A stretch of DNA of 64,000 bases from CAWDAQ01 sp963800325 (GTDB lineage: Bacteria; Actinomycetota; Actinomycetes; Actinomycetales; Dermatophilaceae): NCBI GenBank assembly GCA_963800325.1, contig CAWDAQ010000006.1:62001-126000 (forward strand), in the 5' to 3' direction. Below, in pieces: positions 40,941 through 48,565 of this stretch. Under the pieces are notes generated by a model. It did not search any database and had not been told where the DNA came from. It saw nothing but the letters and a program-made list of their open reading frames with translations. Both the position numbers and the translations under genes were made by a program. Positions within the stretch are counted from its first letter, which is position 1; each line of letters opens with the position of its first letter.

Positions 40941-41903
40941 TCACTGGTAGCTCCGGACGAGGGAGGTCACGATGAGGCTCCAGCCGTCGACCATGACGAA
41001 CAGCAGCAGCTTGAACGGCAGCGAGATCAGCGCCGGCGGGAGCATCATCATGCCCATCGACATCAGCGCCGAGGAGACGACGACGTCGATGACGAGGAAG
41101 GGGATGAAGACGACGAACCCGATGATGAACGCCGACTTCAGCTCGGACAGGACGAACGCCGGGATGAGCGTCGTCGTCGCGACGTCGTCCGGGTTCTTCG
41201 GGGGCTTGCTGTCGCTGAGCTTGACCATGGTCGCGAGCTCGGCGGGCCGGGTCTGGTCGAGCATGAAGTCCCGGATCGGGGCGATGCCGGCGTCGAAGGC
41301 CTGGGACTGGGTGACCTCGCCCTTGAGGTAGGGCTGGATGGCGTCGTGGTTGACGTCGGAGAGGACCGGCCCCATGACGAACATGCTGAGGAAGAGCGCG
41401 AGCCCGGCGAGGACCTGGTTCGGGGGGATGCTCGCGGTGCCGAGCGCGTTCCGGGTCAGCGACAGCACGACGATGATCTTCGTGAACGACGTGCACAGGA
41501 TGAGCAGGGCGGGCGCGATCGAGAGCACGGTGAGCAGCAGGATGATGCTCACCGTCTGGCTCGGCTTGCCGAGGTTGGGGTCGAGGCTGACCGAGACGTC
41601 GCCGGGGGAGCCCGAGGTGCCCGCCTGGTCGGAGGTGCTGCTGCTCGAACCCGGGGCGGGCACGGTCGGGGCCGGCGCGCTCGGGACCGGCGGGGTCGGC
41701 GCCGCGACGACCCCGGGCACCACCGACGCCACCGAGGACACCGAGGAGACCGAGGAGACCGAGGAGACCGAGGAGACCGAGGAGGTGGCGGGGGCGGCGG
41801 AGGCCGCGGTCGCGCCGACCACCACGCCGGCGAACGCGAGACCGGCGGCGACGGCGAGGGCCGCGAGGCGGCGGCGGGACCGCCGGGGCGGGGTGTCAGC
41901 CAC
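40941..41903 (-). CDS. fliP: Flagellar biosynthetic protein FliP with extended N-terminus
   Basis: A 320-residue FliP. Residues about 112-320 are the standard domain (VSIILLLTVLSIAPALLILC, SFTKIIVVLSLTRNALGTAS, PPNQVLAGLALFLSMFVMGP, SLPFKLLLFVMVDGWSLIVT). Before it stand a signal-peptide-like helix ending ATAASAAPA (about 37-39), a (Ser-Ser-Val)6 run at 41-58 and a Pro/Ala/Ser-rich segment to about 110. Bacterial FliP often has a cleaved signal peptide, but the SSV and PAS stretch is unusual and is encoded by a 9-bp tandem repeat. GTG start overlapping the end of fliO by 8 nt. Confidence 0.93.
   Translation of the reverse strand: MADTPPRRSRRRLAALAVAAGLAFAGVVVGATAASAAPATSSVSSVSSVSSVSSVSSVASVVPGVVAAPTPPVPSAPAPTVPAPGSSSSTSDQAGTSGSPGDVSVSLDPNLGKPSQTVSIILLLTVLSIAPALLILCTSFTKIIVVLSLTRNALGTASIPPNQVLAGLALFLSMFVMGPVLSDVNHDAIQPYLKGEVTQSQAFDAGIAPIRDFMLDQTRPAELATMVKLSDSKPPKNPDDVATTTLIPAFVLSELKSAFIIGFVVFIPFLVIDVVVSSALMSMGMMMLPPALISLPFKLLLFVMVDGWSLIVTSLVRSYQ
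41732..41786. repeat. 9-bp tandem repeat inside fliP
   Basis: About six near-identical copies of gaggagacc (plus strand), the first with one change (gaggacacc), coding for repeated Ser-Ser-Val in FliP. Because the unit is a multiple of three, copy-number changes would keep the frame. Confidence 0.85.
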
Positions 41904-42426
41904 GGTGGGCGCCCACCCGCGCGAGCACGAACGCGGCCGCCGACCAGGGCCAGCCGGTGGGGGCCTGCGCGGTCCGGGCGGCGCGCCGGCTCGCGCGCGT
42001 CGGCAGGGGGTCCTCGCCGTCCGCCGGGGCGGGCACCTCGCCGTCGACCCGCGCGGCCACGCCGCCGTCGGTGACGGCGACGCGGCGGACGGCCGCGGCG
42101 AACGTCGAAGCCTGCGGGGCCGGGGCGGTCGCCTCCGCGGCCGGCGTGACGAGGTCTTCGCCGTCGAGCTCGCGGAGGACGGAGACGGCGTGCTCGGTCA
42201 CCCCGAGGACCATGACCTGCTCGCCGACGCGGACCACCTGGAGGGTGGAGCTCTTCCCGAGCGCGCGCCGGGCGAGCACGTCGACCCGGACGGTGGCGCC
42301 ACCCGGGCGCCAGCCCCCGGCGCCGCGGCGGGCGGCCCAGCGGGCGAGGCCGACGAGGAGGACGAGGACGACGGCGAGCGAGACGAGCAGCCGCAGCACG
42401 GCCATGACGACCGAGCCGTCGCTCAT
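41896..42426 (-). CDS. fliO: Flagellar protein FliO
   Basis: A 176-residue protein with one N-terminal membrane helix (LRLLVSLAVVLVLLVGLARW) and a FliO-like cytoplasmic domain (RVDVLARRALGKSSTLQVVR, VGEQVMVLGVTEHAVSVLRE), followed by a disordered Ala/Arg/Pro tail. It helps assemble the FliP ring. Position between fliN and fliP is the conserved one. ATG start overlapping the fliN stop by 4 nt. Confidence 0.85.
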   Translation of the reverse strand: MSDGSVVMAVLRLLVSLAVVLVLLVGLARWAARRGAGGWRPGGATVRVDVLARRALGKSSTLQVVRVGEQVMVLGVTEHAVSVLRELDGEDLVTPAAEATAPAPQASTFAAAVRRVAVTDGGVAARVDGEVPAPADGEDPLPTRASRRAARTAQAPTGWPWSAAAFVLARVGAHRG

Positions 42427-43187
42427 CCGACGCGTCGACCGTCGAGCTCGGGTCCGACGACCTCGGTGACCCGGACGGCGTACTCGTCGTCGACCACGAC
42501 GACCTCGCCGCGGGCGAGGAGGGTGCCGTTGACGAAGACGTCGACGGGGCTGCCGGCGGCGCGGTCGAGCTCGAGCACCGATCCCGGCGCGAGTCCGAGG
42601 ACCTCCTGGATGGACATCCGGGTCCGACCGAGCTCGACGCTGATGCCCATCTCGACGTCGCGGAGCAGGTGGAGCCGGCGCGGGTCGACGTCAGGGGCCG
42701 GCCCGGTCACCGGGAGCTGCCGGAAGGTCGCGGGGGCCTGCCCACCGGCCTGCGGCGCGTCCGTGGCCCGGGAGCTGCCCGCGGCCTCGTCGGTGAGGAC
42801 GATCCCGAGGCTGAGCGCGCCGTCGGCGACGACCCCGACGACGACCTGCGGCCGGACGATCGCGGGCGAGACGACCGATGCGACGGTGACGGGGCGGACG
42901 CTCTCGGGGGCGAGCGGTCCGACGAGGAGCGCGAGCGCCTGCACGGCCTGCAGCAGCGCCTCGCTGCCCTGCTCGGCGGCCGCGGAGCCGTCGGCGGGCA
43001 GGACGAGGTCGACGGACCCGTCGACGGCGCCCTCGACGCGCACCGTCCACGCGTTGCCGTCGACGCCGCCGAGGCGGCGCCACTCGTCGGTGGCGAGCAC
43101 GCGGGCCTCGCCGGTGCGGCCGACGAGCTCGGCGGCCCGGGAGGCAGCCTGGACGAGGGCGAGCTCTGTGGTGGAGGTGGCGTTCAT
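42423..43187 (-). CDS. fliN: Flagellar motor switch protein FliN
   Basis: A 254-residue protein whose last 85 residues form the SpoA/FliN domain (LHLLRDVEMGISVELGRTRM, then VLGLAPGSVLELDRAAGSPV and VFVNGTLLARGEVVVVDDEY). The first 165 residues are an extra domain, not found in the short enterobacterial FliN; longer forms occur in several Gram-positive lineages. FliN is the most abundant C-ring protein. ATG start 8 nt after the fliM stop. Confidence 0.92.
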   Translation of the reverse strand: MNATSTTELALVQAASRAAELVGRTGEARVLATDEWRRLGGVDGNAWTVRVEGAVDGSVDLVLPADGSAAAEQGSEALLQAVQALALLVGPLAPESVRPVTVASVVSPAIVRPQVVVGVVADGALSLGIVLTDEAAGSSRATDAPQAGGQAPATFRQLPVTGPAPDVDPRRLHLLRDVEMGISVELGRTRMSIQEVLGLAPGSVLELDRAAGSPVDVFVNGTLLARGEVVVVDDEYAVRVTEVVGPELDGRRVG

Positions 43188-43195
43188 GGCGGTCC

Positions 43196-44095
43196 TCAGG
43201 CGGTGCGGTTGGACTCGGCGGGGGGCGGGACGATCTGGACGGCGAGCCGGCGGCCGTTGCTGCCGGGGGTGGCGTGGCCGACGGGGATGCCTCCGGCGCT
43301 GACGAGGAGCGGCTCGTCGACGGACTGGCGCAGCGGGACGACGTCGCCCGGGGCGAGGGAGAAGACCTCCGAGGAGGTCAGGCCGACCTCGCGGAAGGTG
43401 ACCCGGACCTCGATCGGGACCTGGCGCACCCGCTGCTCGACGGCGCGGGCGTCGGCCTTGGCGGTCCGGGTGTCGGCGACGGGCACGGCCGCCCGGGCGT
43501 CGACGGTGGCGAGCGCCGGCTTCAGGGTGCTCAGCGCGAGGCAGAGGGTGGCGGCGGCCACCTGGTCGCCGAGACGGATGTCGAAGGTCGCGACGACGAC
43601 CTCCTCGGCCGCGCCGATGACCTGGACGGCCTCGGTGTCGGACTCGATGCCGATGACCTCGGCGTGGACGATGGCGATCGACTCGAACGCGTGGGTGAGC
43701 TCCTCGACGACCTGTGGGACGAGACCGCGGATGAGGCCGAGCTCGATGTCGCTCAGGGCCCGCGAGGGCTGCTTGGCGCCGCCGGGACCGCCGAGGAGGC
43801 GGTCGATGACGCCCATGACGATGCCCATGGGGAGCTGGAGGACCCCGATCCCGGGCAGGGTGTCGAACCGCAGCAGCGACATCAGCGTCGGGTTGGGCAG
43901 GGACTCGACGTAGGCGCCGTAGCTCGTCTGGGTGACCGAGACCGTCCCGGTCTGGACGACGGCACGCACGGTCGCCGAGAGCACGGTGGACAGCTGGCGG
44001 GCGAACGCCTCGTTGACGACGTGCAACGCCCGGACGCGCTCCCGGCTCAGCCGGGCGGGGCTCCGGAAGTCGTAGGGCAAGGGCTCTGCGGTCAC
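43196..44095 (-). CDS. fliM: Flagellar motor switch protein FliM, without N-terminal CheY-binding peptide
   Basis: A 299-residue C-ring protein. It opens almost at once with PLPYDFRSPARLSRERVRAL, the start of the FliM middle domain. VESLPNPTLMSLLRFDTLPG, the MGIVMGVIDRLLGG region and a C-terminal SpoA domain (VTFREVGLTSSEVFSLAPGD) follow. The N-terminal LSQxEIDALL peptide that binds CheY-P in well-studied bacteria is absent, and the next in-frame upstream bases lie in the promoter. The GTG start is 8-10 nt from the GCCGAT of a FliA-type element, so the mRNA may be leaderless. Confidence 0.93.
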   Translation of the reverse strand: MTAEPLPYDFRSPARLSRERVRALHVVNEAFARQLSTVLSATVRAVVQTGTVSVTQTSYGAYVESLPNPTLMSLLRFDTLPGIGVLQLPMGIVMGVIDRLLGGPGGAKQPSRALSDIELGLIRGLVPQVVEELTHAFESIAIVHAEVIGIESDTEAVQVIGAAEEVVVATFDIRLGDQVAAATLCLALSTLKPALATVDARAAVPVADTRTAKADARAVEQRVRQVPIEVRVTFREVGLTSSEVFSLAPGDVVPLRQSVDEPLLVSAGGIPVGHATPGSNGRRLAVQIVPPPAESNRTA

Positions 44096-44104
44096 GGCGC
44101 CCTG

Positions 44105-44130
44105 ATCGGCACCGCGGGGGCGGACCTGAG
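44105..44130 (-). promoter_or_regulatory. FliA-type promoter element upstream of fliM
   Basis: On the minus strand: CTCA (44127-44130), 16 nt, GCCGAT (44105-44110), then CA. The last base of GCCGATCA is only 7 nt from the fliM GTG. A transcript begun at normal spacing would start at or within a base or two of the start codon. Confidence 0.72.
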
Positions 44131-44152
44131 GTTTCCGGGCGCAGGTGGGTGC

Positions 44153-44187
44153 CGGCCGGCGGGACGCCCCCCGCGTCCCGCCGGCCG
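44153..44187 (-). terminator. Hairpin terminator between fliL and fliM
   Basis: A perfect 14-bp GC stem: cggccggcgggacg at 44153-44166 and its complement at 44174-44187, loop ccccccg. It lies 53 nt past the fliL stop and 23 nt before the -35 of the fliM promoter element, which fits the end of the flbD-motA-motB-fliL unit. Confidence 0.75.
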
Positions 44188-44239
44188 CCCGGTCCCGCGC
44201 GGTCGGCCCTGGCCCCCGCCGACCCCACGGGAGGTCTGG

Positions 44240-44722
44240 CTACTGCATGACGAACTCGGTGAGGTAGACGGTCATGACCTGGTCCGGGTAGCGCTTCCGG
44301 ACCTTCTTCACGAGGGCCTTCCGGGCGGCGGCCCGCCCGGCCGGGGAGAGCAGCTGGTCGTAGGTGCGGGAGCCGAAGGTCTCGACCGCCGCGTCCCGGG
44401 CCTGCGCGCCGGTGACCCCGCCGTCGCCCTCGGCGGCGCTCGGGATCACGCCCTCGACGAGCTGCAGGGACATCCCGACCTTGAGGAAGTGGCCGTCGGC
44501 GAGGTTGACCGTGAGCGGCTCGAGGTCGTAGACCGCCCCGGCGACGGGCTTCTCGGTGGCGTGGGCCTCGCCGCCGCTCGGGCGGAGGAGGAGGAGGTAC
44601 GCGCCGCCGCCGAGCACGAGGACGGCGACGAGGACGATGACGAGCAGCCTGGTCCGGCCCTTCCTCGGGGGGTCCTCGACCTGGGTGACGGGGACGGTCG
44701 CGGGTGCGGTGGTGGTGGGCAT
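44240..44722 (-). CDS. fliL: Flagellar basal-body-associated protein FliL
   Basis: A 160-residue protein. A cytoplasmic Thr/Pro-rich start is followed by one membrane helix (RLLVIVLVAVLVLGGGAYLL) and a FliL domain (VYDLEPLTVNLADGHFLKVG, then KVRKRYPDQVMTVYLTEFVM at the end). FliL surrounds the stator units and supports torque. ATG start 1 nt after the motB stop. A terminator hairpin follows in the gap to fliM. Confidence 0.92.
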   Translation of the reverse strand: MPTTTAPATVPVTQVEDPPRKGRTRLLVIVLVAVLVLGGGAYLLLLRPSGGEAHATEKPVAGAVYDLEPLTVNLADGHFLKVGMSLQLVEGVIPSAAEGDGGVTGAQARDAAVETFGSRTYDQLLSPAGRAAARKALVKKVRKRYPDQVMTVYLTEFVMQ

Positions 44723-44723
44723 G

Positions 44724-45601
<878 letters not shown>

Positions 45602-45605
<4 letters not shown>

Positions 45606-46396
45606 GCCGCCTCACGCGCGGGGACCGCGCCGCCTCCCGGGCCGGTCTCGTCGTCGGCGGCGAGGACGGCCCGAAGCCGCTTCTCGACGACGCGGGGGCT
45701 CGTGCCGGACTGGATCGCGAGGACCCCCTCCAGGAGCAGCTCGAGGTGGGCGATCTCGGCCTCGCTGAGCCGGCGCAGCTTGGCCGACAGCGGCAGCCAG
45801 ATCGCGTTCGCGCTCATGACGCCCCAGAGGGTCGCGACGAACGCGCCGGCGATGAGGTGGCCGAGCTCCTCGGGCGAGTCGAGGTTGCCGAGCACGTGGA
45901 TCAGCCCGATGACGGTGCCGATGATGCCGATGGTCGGGGCGTAGCCGCCCATGTCGCCGAAGAACTTGATGCCGAGCTTGTCCTTGCGGCGCCGGGTGCT
46001 GATCTTCGAGGAGAGGACCTCGTCGATCTCCTCGGCGTCGGTGCCGTCGACGGTCATCTCGATGCCCTCGCGCAGGAACGGGTCCTCGATCTCCTTGGAC
46101 CGCTCCTCGAGGGCGAGCAGGCCCTCGCGGCGGGCGGTGTCGGCCATCGACACCAGGAGCTCGACGGCGCCGCCGCTCTCGGGGGCCTTCGCGGTGAAGG
46201 CCCGCTTGAGCTGGCGGAGCATCTCGCCGAGGTCCTTGAAGAAGCCACCCGCCATCGCGGCGCCGATGGTCCCGACGAACACGAGGATGATCGGCGGGAG
46301 GAGCAGGATGGAGGTCGGCGAGGCGCCCTCCATGACGAGGGAGACGACGACCGCGCCGAAGACGAGGGCGATCCCGACCAGGGTCGCGATGTCCAT
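45602..46396 (-). CDS. motA: Flagellar motor stator protein MotA
   Basis: A 264-residue protein with four membrane helices (ATLVGIALVFGAVVVSLVME, ILLLPPIILVFVGTIGAAMA, and the pair after GIKFFGDMGGYAPTIGIIGT) and a cytoplasmic loop with charged residues for rotor contact (RREGLLALEERSKEIEDPFL). It forms the ion channel with MotB. ATG start one base after the flbD stop. The two are clearly cotranscribed. Confidence 0.94.
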
Positions 46397-46397
46397 G

Positions 46398-46649
46398 TCA
46401 CTGGTCCCGGTCGGGGACGGCGTGCAGCGGGGCACGCCGGTCGGCGGGGAGCGTGGCGGCGTCGGCGGCCGTGAGGACGGCCGCGCGGAAGTCGCGGACC
46501 TCGCGGATGACCTCCTCGACGGTCTCGGTGACCACGTACCGGGTCCCCGCGACGAGGGTGATGACCGTGTCGGGGGTGGCCTCGACACGCTCGATGAGGT
46601 CGGGGTTGAGGGCGAAGGTCGTGCCGTTACGGCGCGTGACAGCGATCAT
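46398..46649 (-). CDS. flbD: Flagellar protein FlbD
   Basis: An 83-residue protein of the small FlbD family: MIAVTRRNGTTFALNPDLIE, followed by RVEATPDTVITLVAGTRYVV and ETVEEVIREVRDF. Role not well defined, but it is regularly found just before motA in Gram-positive flagellar operons. The ATG at 46649, with aaggatg upstream, is preferred over an ATG 36 nt earlier. First gene of the flbD-motA-motB-fliL unit, 57 nt downstream of a FliA-type element. Confidence 0.85.
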   Translation of the reverse strand: MIAVTRRNGTTFALNPDLIERVEATPDTVITLVAGTRYVVTETVEEVIREVRDFRAAVLTAADAATLPADRRAPLHAVPDRDQ

Positions 46650-46705
46650 GTGAGTCCATCCTTGGTCTCGAAAGCACGCGACCATCCATGGCGCGCACGT
46701 GGTAC

Positions 46706-46731
46706 ATCGGCAGGCCGGGCGGGGTGCTGAG
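46706..46731 (-). promoter_or_regulatory. FliA-type promoter element upstream of flbD-motA
   Basis: On the minus strand: CTCA (46728-46731), 16 nt, GCCGAT (46706-46711), then GT. It lies in the 126-nt gap between flgE and flbD. Confidence 0.7.
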
Positions 46732-46775
46732 GTCTACCGGTGGCCCGGTGGCCCCCGCACCCCGCCCGCGCGGGA

Positions 46776-48017
46776 TCAGCGCTTGAGGTTGACGAGGTCC
46801 TGGAGGATCTCGTCGGAGGCGCTGATGACCCTCGAGTTGGCCTGGAAGCCCCGCTGGGCGATGACGAGGTCGGTGAACTCCTGGCCGAGGTCGACGTTGC
46901 TCATCTCGAGGGTCGACCCCGCGACCGAGCCCCGGCCGCCGGTCCCGGCGGCCCCGATCGCCGCGGTCCCCGAGTTGACGGTGCCGCGGTAGAGGGAGTC
47001 GCCGGCCTTCTCCAGCCCGGCGGGGTTGGCGAAGGTCGCGAGCGCGACCTGTCCGAGCTTCTGGGTCAGGCCGTTGGAGAACACCCCGACGAGGACGCCG
47101 CCCTCGTCGACCGAGAAGCTCTGCAGCTCGCCCATCGTCGCGCCGTCCTGGCTGCGAGCGGTGGCGCTGGTCTCGCCGGCGAACTGGGTCAGCGGGGTGT
47201 CCCCGCCGAGCTCGACGGTGACGTTCGCGGGGAAGCTGTACCCGGCGCCCGCGAGGTTGGCCTTGCTCAGCGACATGCTCGTGGCCGTGAACGCCCCCGC
47301 GGCGGCGTCCCAGTCGAGGGTGGTGGTCCCGACGGTCGCGGTGCCCCCGCCGGCGGTCGGGACGGTCGTCGCCGCCGTCCAGGTGTCGGCGCCGGTCTTG
47401 GTGTAGGTCGTCGTCGCGGGGATGACGGTGCCCTGGCTGTCGACGATGTCGATGCTCTGGGTGACCGACGCGCCCGTCGCGGCGTCGGCCGGGAGGTTGC
47501 CGTCGACGTCGATCGTCGAGGTCGCCTTCGGCGCGAACACCTGGCCGGTGGGCAGGCGGAGGTTGCGGACCGGGCCGTTGGCGTCGACCTTGCCGTCGAC
47601 GGCGGCCCAGCCCTGGACGATCCCGCCCTGGGGGTTGACGAGGTTGCCGAGGCCGTCGACGGAGAACGAGCCGGCACGGGTGAAGAACCGCTGACCGTCC
47701 TTCTGGACGACGAAGAAGCCGTCTCCCTGGATGGCCATGTCGGTCGACCGGCCGGTCGACTGCAGGCTGCCCTGGCCGAAGTTCGTCGTGATCTCGGCGA
47801 CGCGGGTGCCGAGGCCGACCTGGGCGGGGTTGGTCCCGCCGACCCCGCCCGACGGGGCGCCGGCGCGGCGGAGGGCCTGGCTGAGGTTGTCCTCGAAGAC
47901 GGTCCGGCCCGACTTGTAGCCGGTGGTGTTGACGTTGGCGATGTTGTTGCCGACGACGTCCATCATCGTCTGGTGGCTGCGGAGGCCGGAGACGGCGGAG
48001 AAGAGCGAACGGAGCAT
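46776..48017 (-). CDS. flgE: Flagellar hook protein FlgE
   Basis: A 413-residue hook subunit. N-terminal rod motif LRSLFSAVSGLRSHQTMMDV continues VGNNIANVNTTGYK. The D1 region IQGDGFFVVQKDGQRFFTRA and a variable middle domain follow. The C-terminal heptad region is LGQEFTDLVIAQRGFQANSR plus VISASDEILQDLVNLKR. Length is typical of Gram-positive hooks. ATG start. It follows flgD after an 85-nt gap that contains a short tandem repeat. Confidence 0.94.
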   Translation of the reverse strand: MLRSLFSAVSGLRSHQTMMDVVGNNIANVNTTGYKSGRTVFEDNLSQALRRAGAPSGGVGGTNPAQVGLGTRVAEITTNFGQGSLQSTGRSTDMAIQGDGFFVVQKDGQRFFTRAGSFSVDGLGNLVNPQGGIVQGWAAVDGKVDANGPVRNLRLPTGQVFAPKATSTIDVDGNLPADAATGASVTQSIDIVDSQGTVIPATTTYTKTGADTWTAATTVPTAGGGTATVGTTTLDWDAAAGAFTATSMSLSKANLAGAGYSFPANVTVELGGDTPLTQFAGETSATARSQDGATMGELQSFSVDEGGVLVGVFSNGLTQKLGQVALATFANPAGLEKAGDSLYRGTVNSGTAAIGAAGTGGRGSVAGSTLEMSNVDLGQEFTDLVIAQRGFQANSRVISASDEILQDLVNLKR

Positions 48018-48042
48018 GGTCTGTCCTTTGCGGTGGCGGGGT

Positions 48043-48080
48043 GGTCGGGGTGCGGGTGGTCGGGGTGCGGGTGGTCGGGT
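48043..48080. repeat. 15-bp tandem repeat between flgD and flgE
   Basis: ggtcggggtgcgggt occurs exactly at 48043-48057 and 48058-48072, followed by a partial third copy (ggtcgggt). It lies 25 nt upstream of the flgE start on the minus strand, so it would be in the leader of a flgE message. Confidence 0.8.
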
Positions 48081-48102
48081 GTCGTCAGGGGGCGTCGGCG
48101 GG

Positions 48103-48558
48103 TCAGGCGGTGCCGGGCTCGGCCCGGGTGACCTCGGAGAGCGGGACCTCGCGGTCGCCGACGAGGAGGGTCGGGGCGCCGCCGGACAGCTTGACCGCGT
48201 CGACGACGCCGGTGGAGGTGCTGCCGTCGGTGCCGGTCCAGGTCACCTTCTGACCGGTGAGCGCGAGGGCGCTCAGGCTCTGCTGCCCCGAGATCACCGA
48301 CGCGTTCTGGTCGACGAGCTTCTGCATGGTCTCGACCATCTGCAGCTGGGCGGTCTGGGCCATGAAGGCCGAGCTGTCGACGGGCTTGCTCGGGTCCTGG
48401 TACTTCAGCTGGGCGACGAGCAGCTTCAGGAACGCGTCGCCGTCGAGGGTCTGCCCGAGGCCGGTGGACTGGGTCGACGACGAGGTGGTCGTCGCGGCGG
48501 TCTGCGCGGCGGTCTGCGCGGTCACGGCGGAGCCGGTCGCGCCGATGGGGTAGGTCAC
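48103..48558 (-). CDS. flgD: Flagellar hook capping protein FlgD
   Basis: A 151-residue scaffold for hook assembly. The conserved N-terminal part is LGQTLDGDAFLKLLVAQLKY plus QDPSKPVDSSAFMAQTAQLQ and MVETMQKLVDQN. A short TGQKVTWTGTDGSTSTGVVD domain follows. It lacks the longer C-terminal Tudor/FnIII part of enterobacterial FlgD, as is common in short Gram-positive forms. GTG start 7 nt after the fliK stop; ribosome-binding sequence weak, suggesting coupling to fliK. Confidence 0.92.
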   Translation of the reverse strand: MTYPIGATGSAVTAQTAAQTAATTTSSSTQSTGLGQTLDGDAFLKLLVAQLKYQDPSKPVDSSAFMAQTAQLQMVETMQKLVDQNASVISGQQSLSALALTGQKVTWTGTDGSTSTGVVDAVKLSGGAPTLLVGDREVPLSEVTRAEPGTA

Positions 48559-48565
48559 GGGGAGC

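Noticed and set aside
41732..41786. Short regular repeats considered as a CRISPR array
   Set aside because: Unit is 9 bp with no spacers, inside the fliP coding frame.
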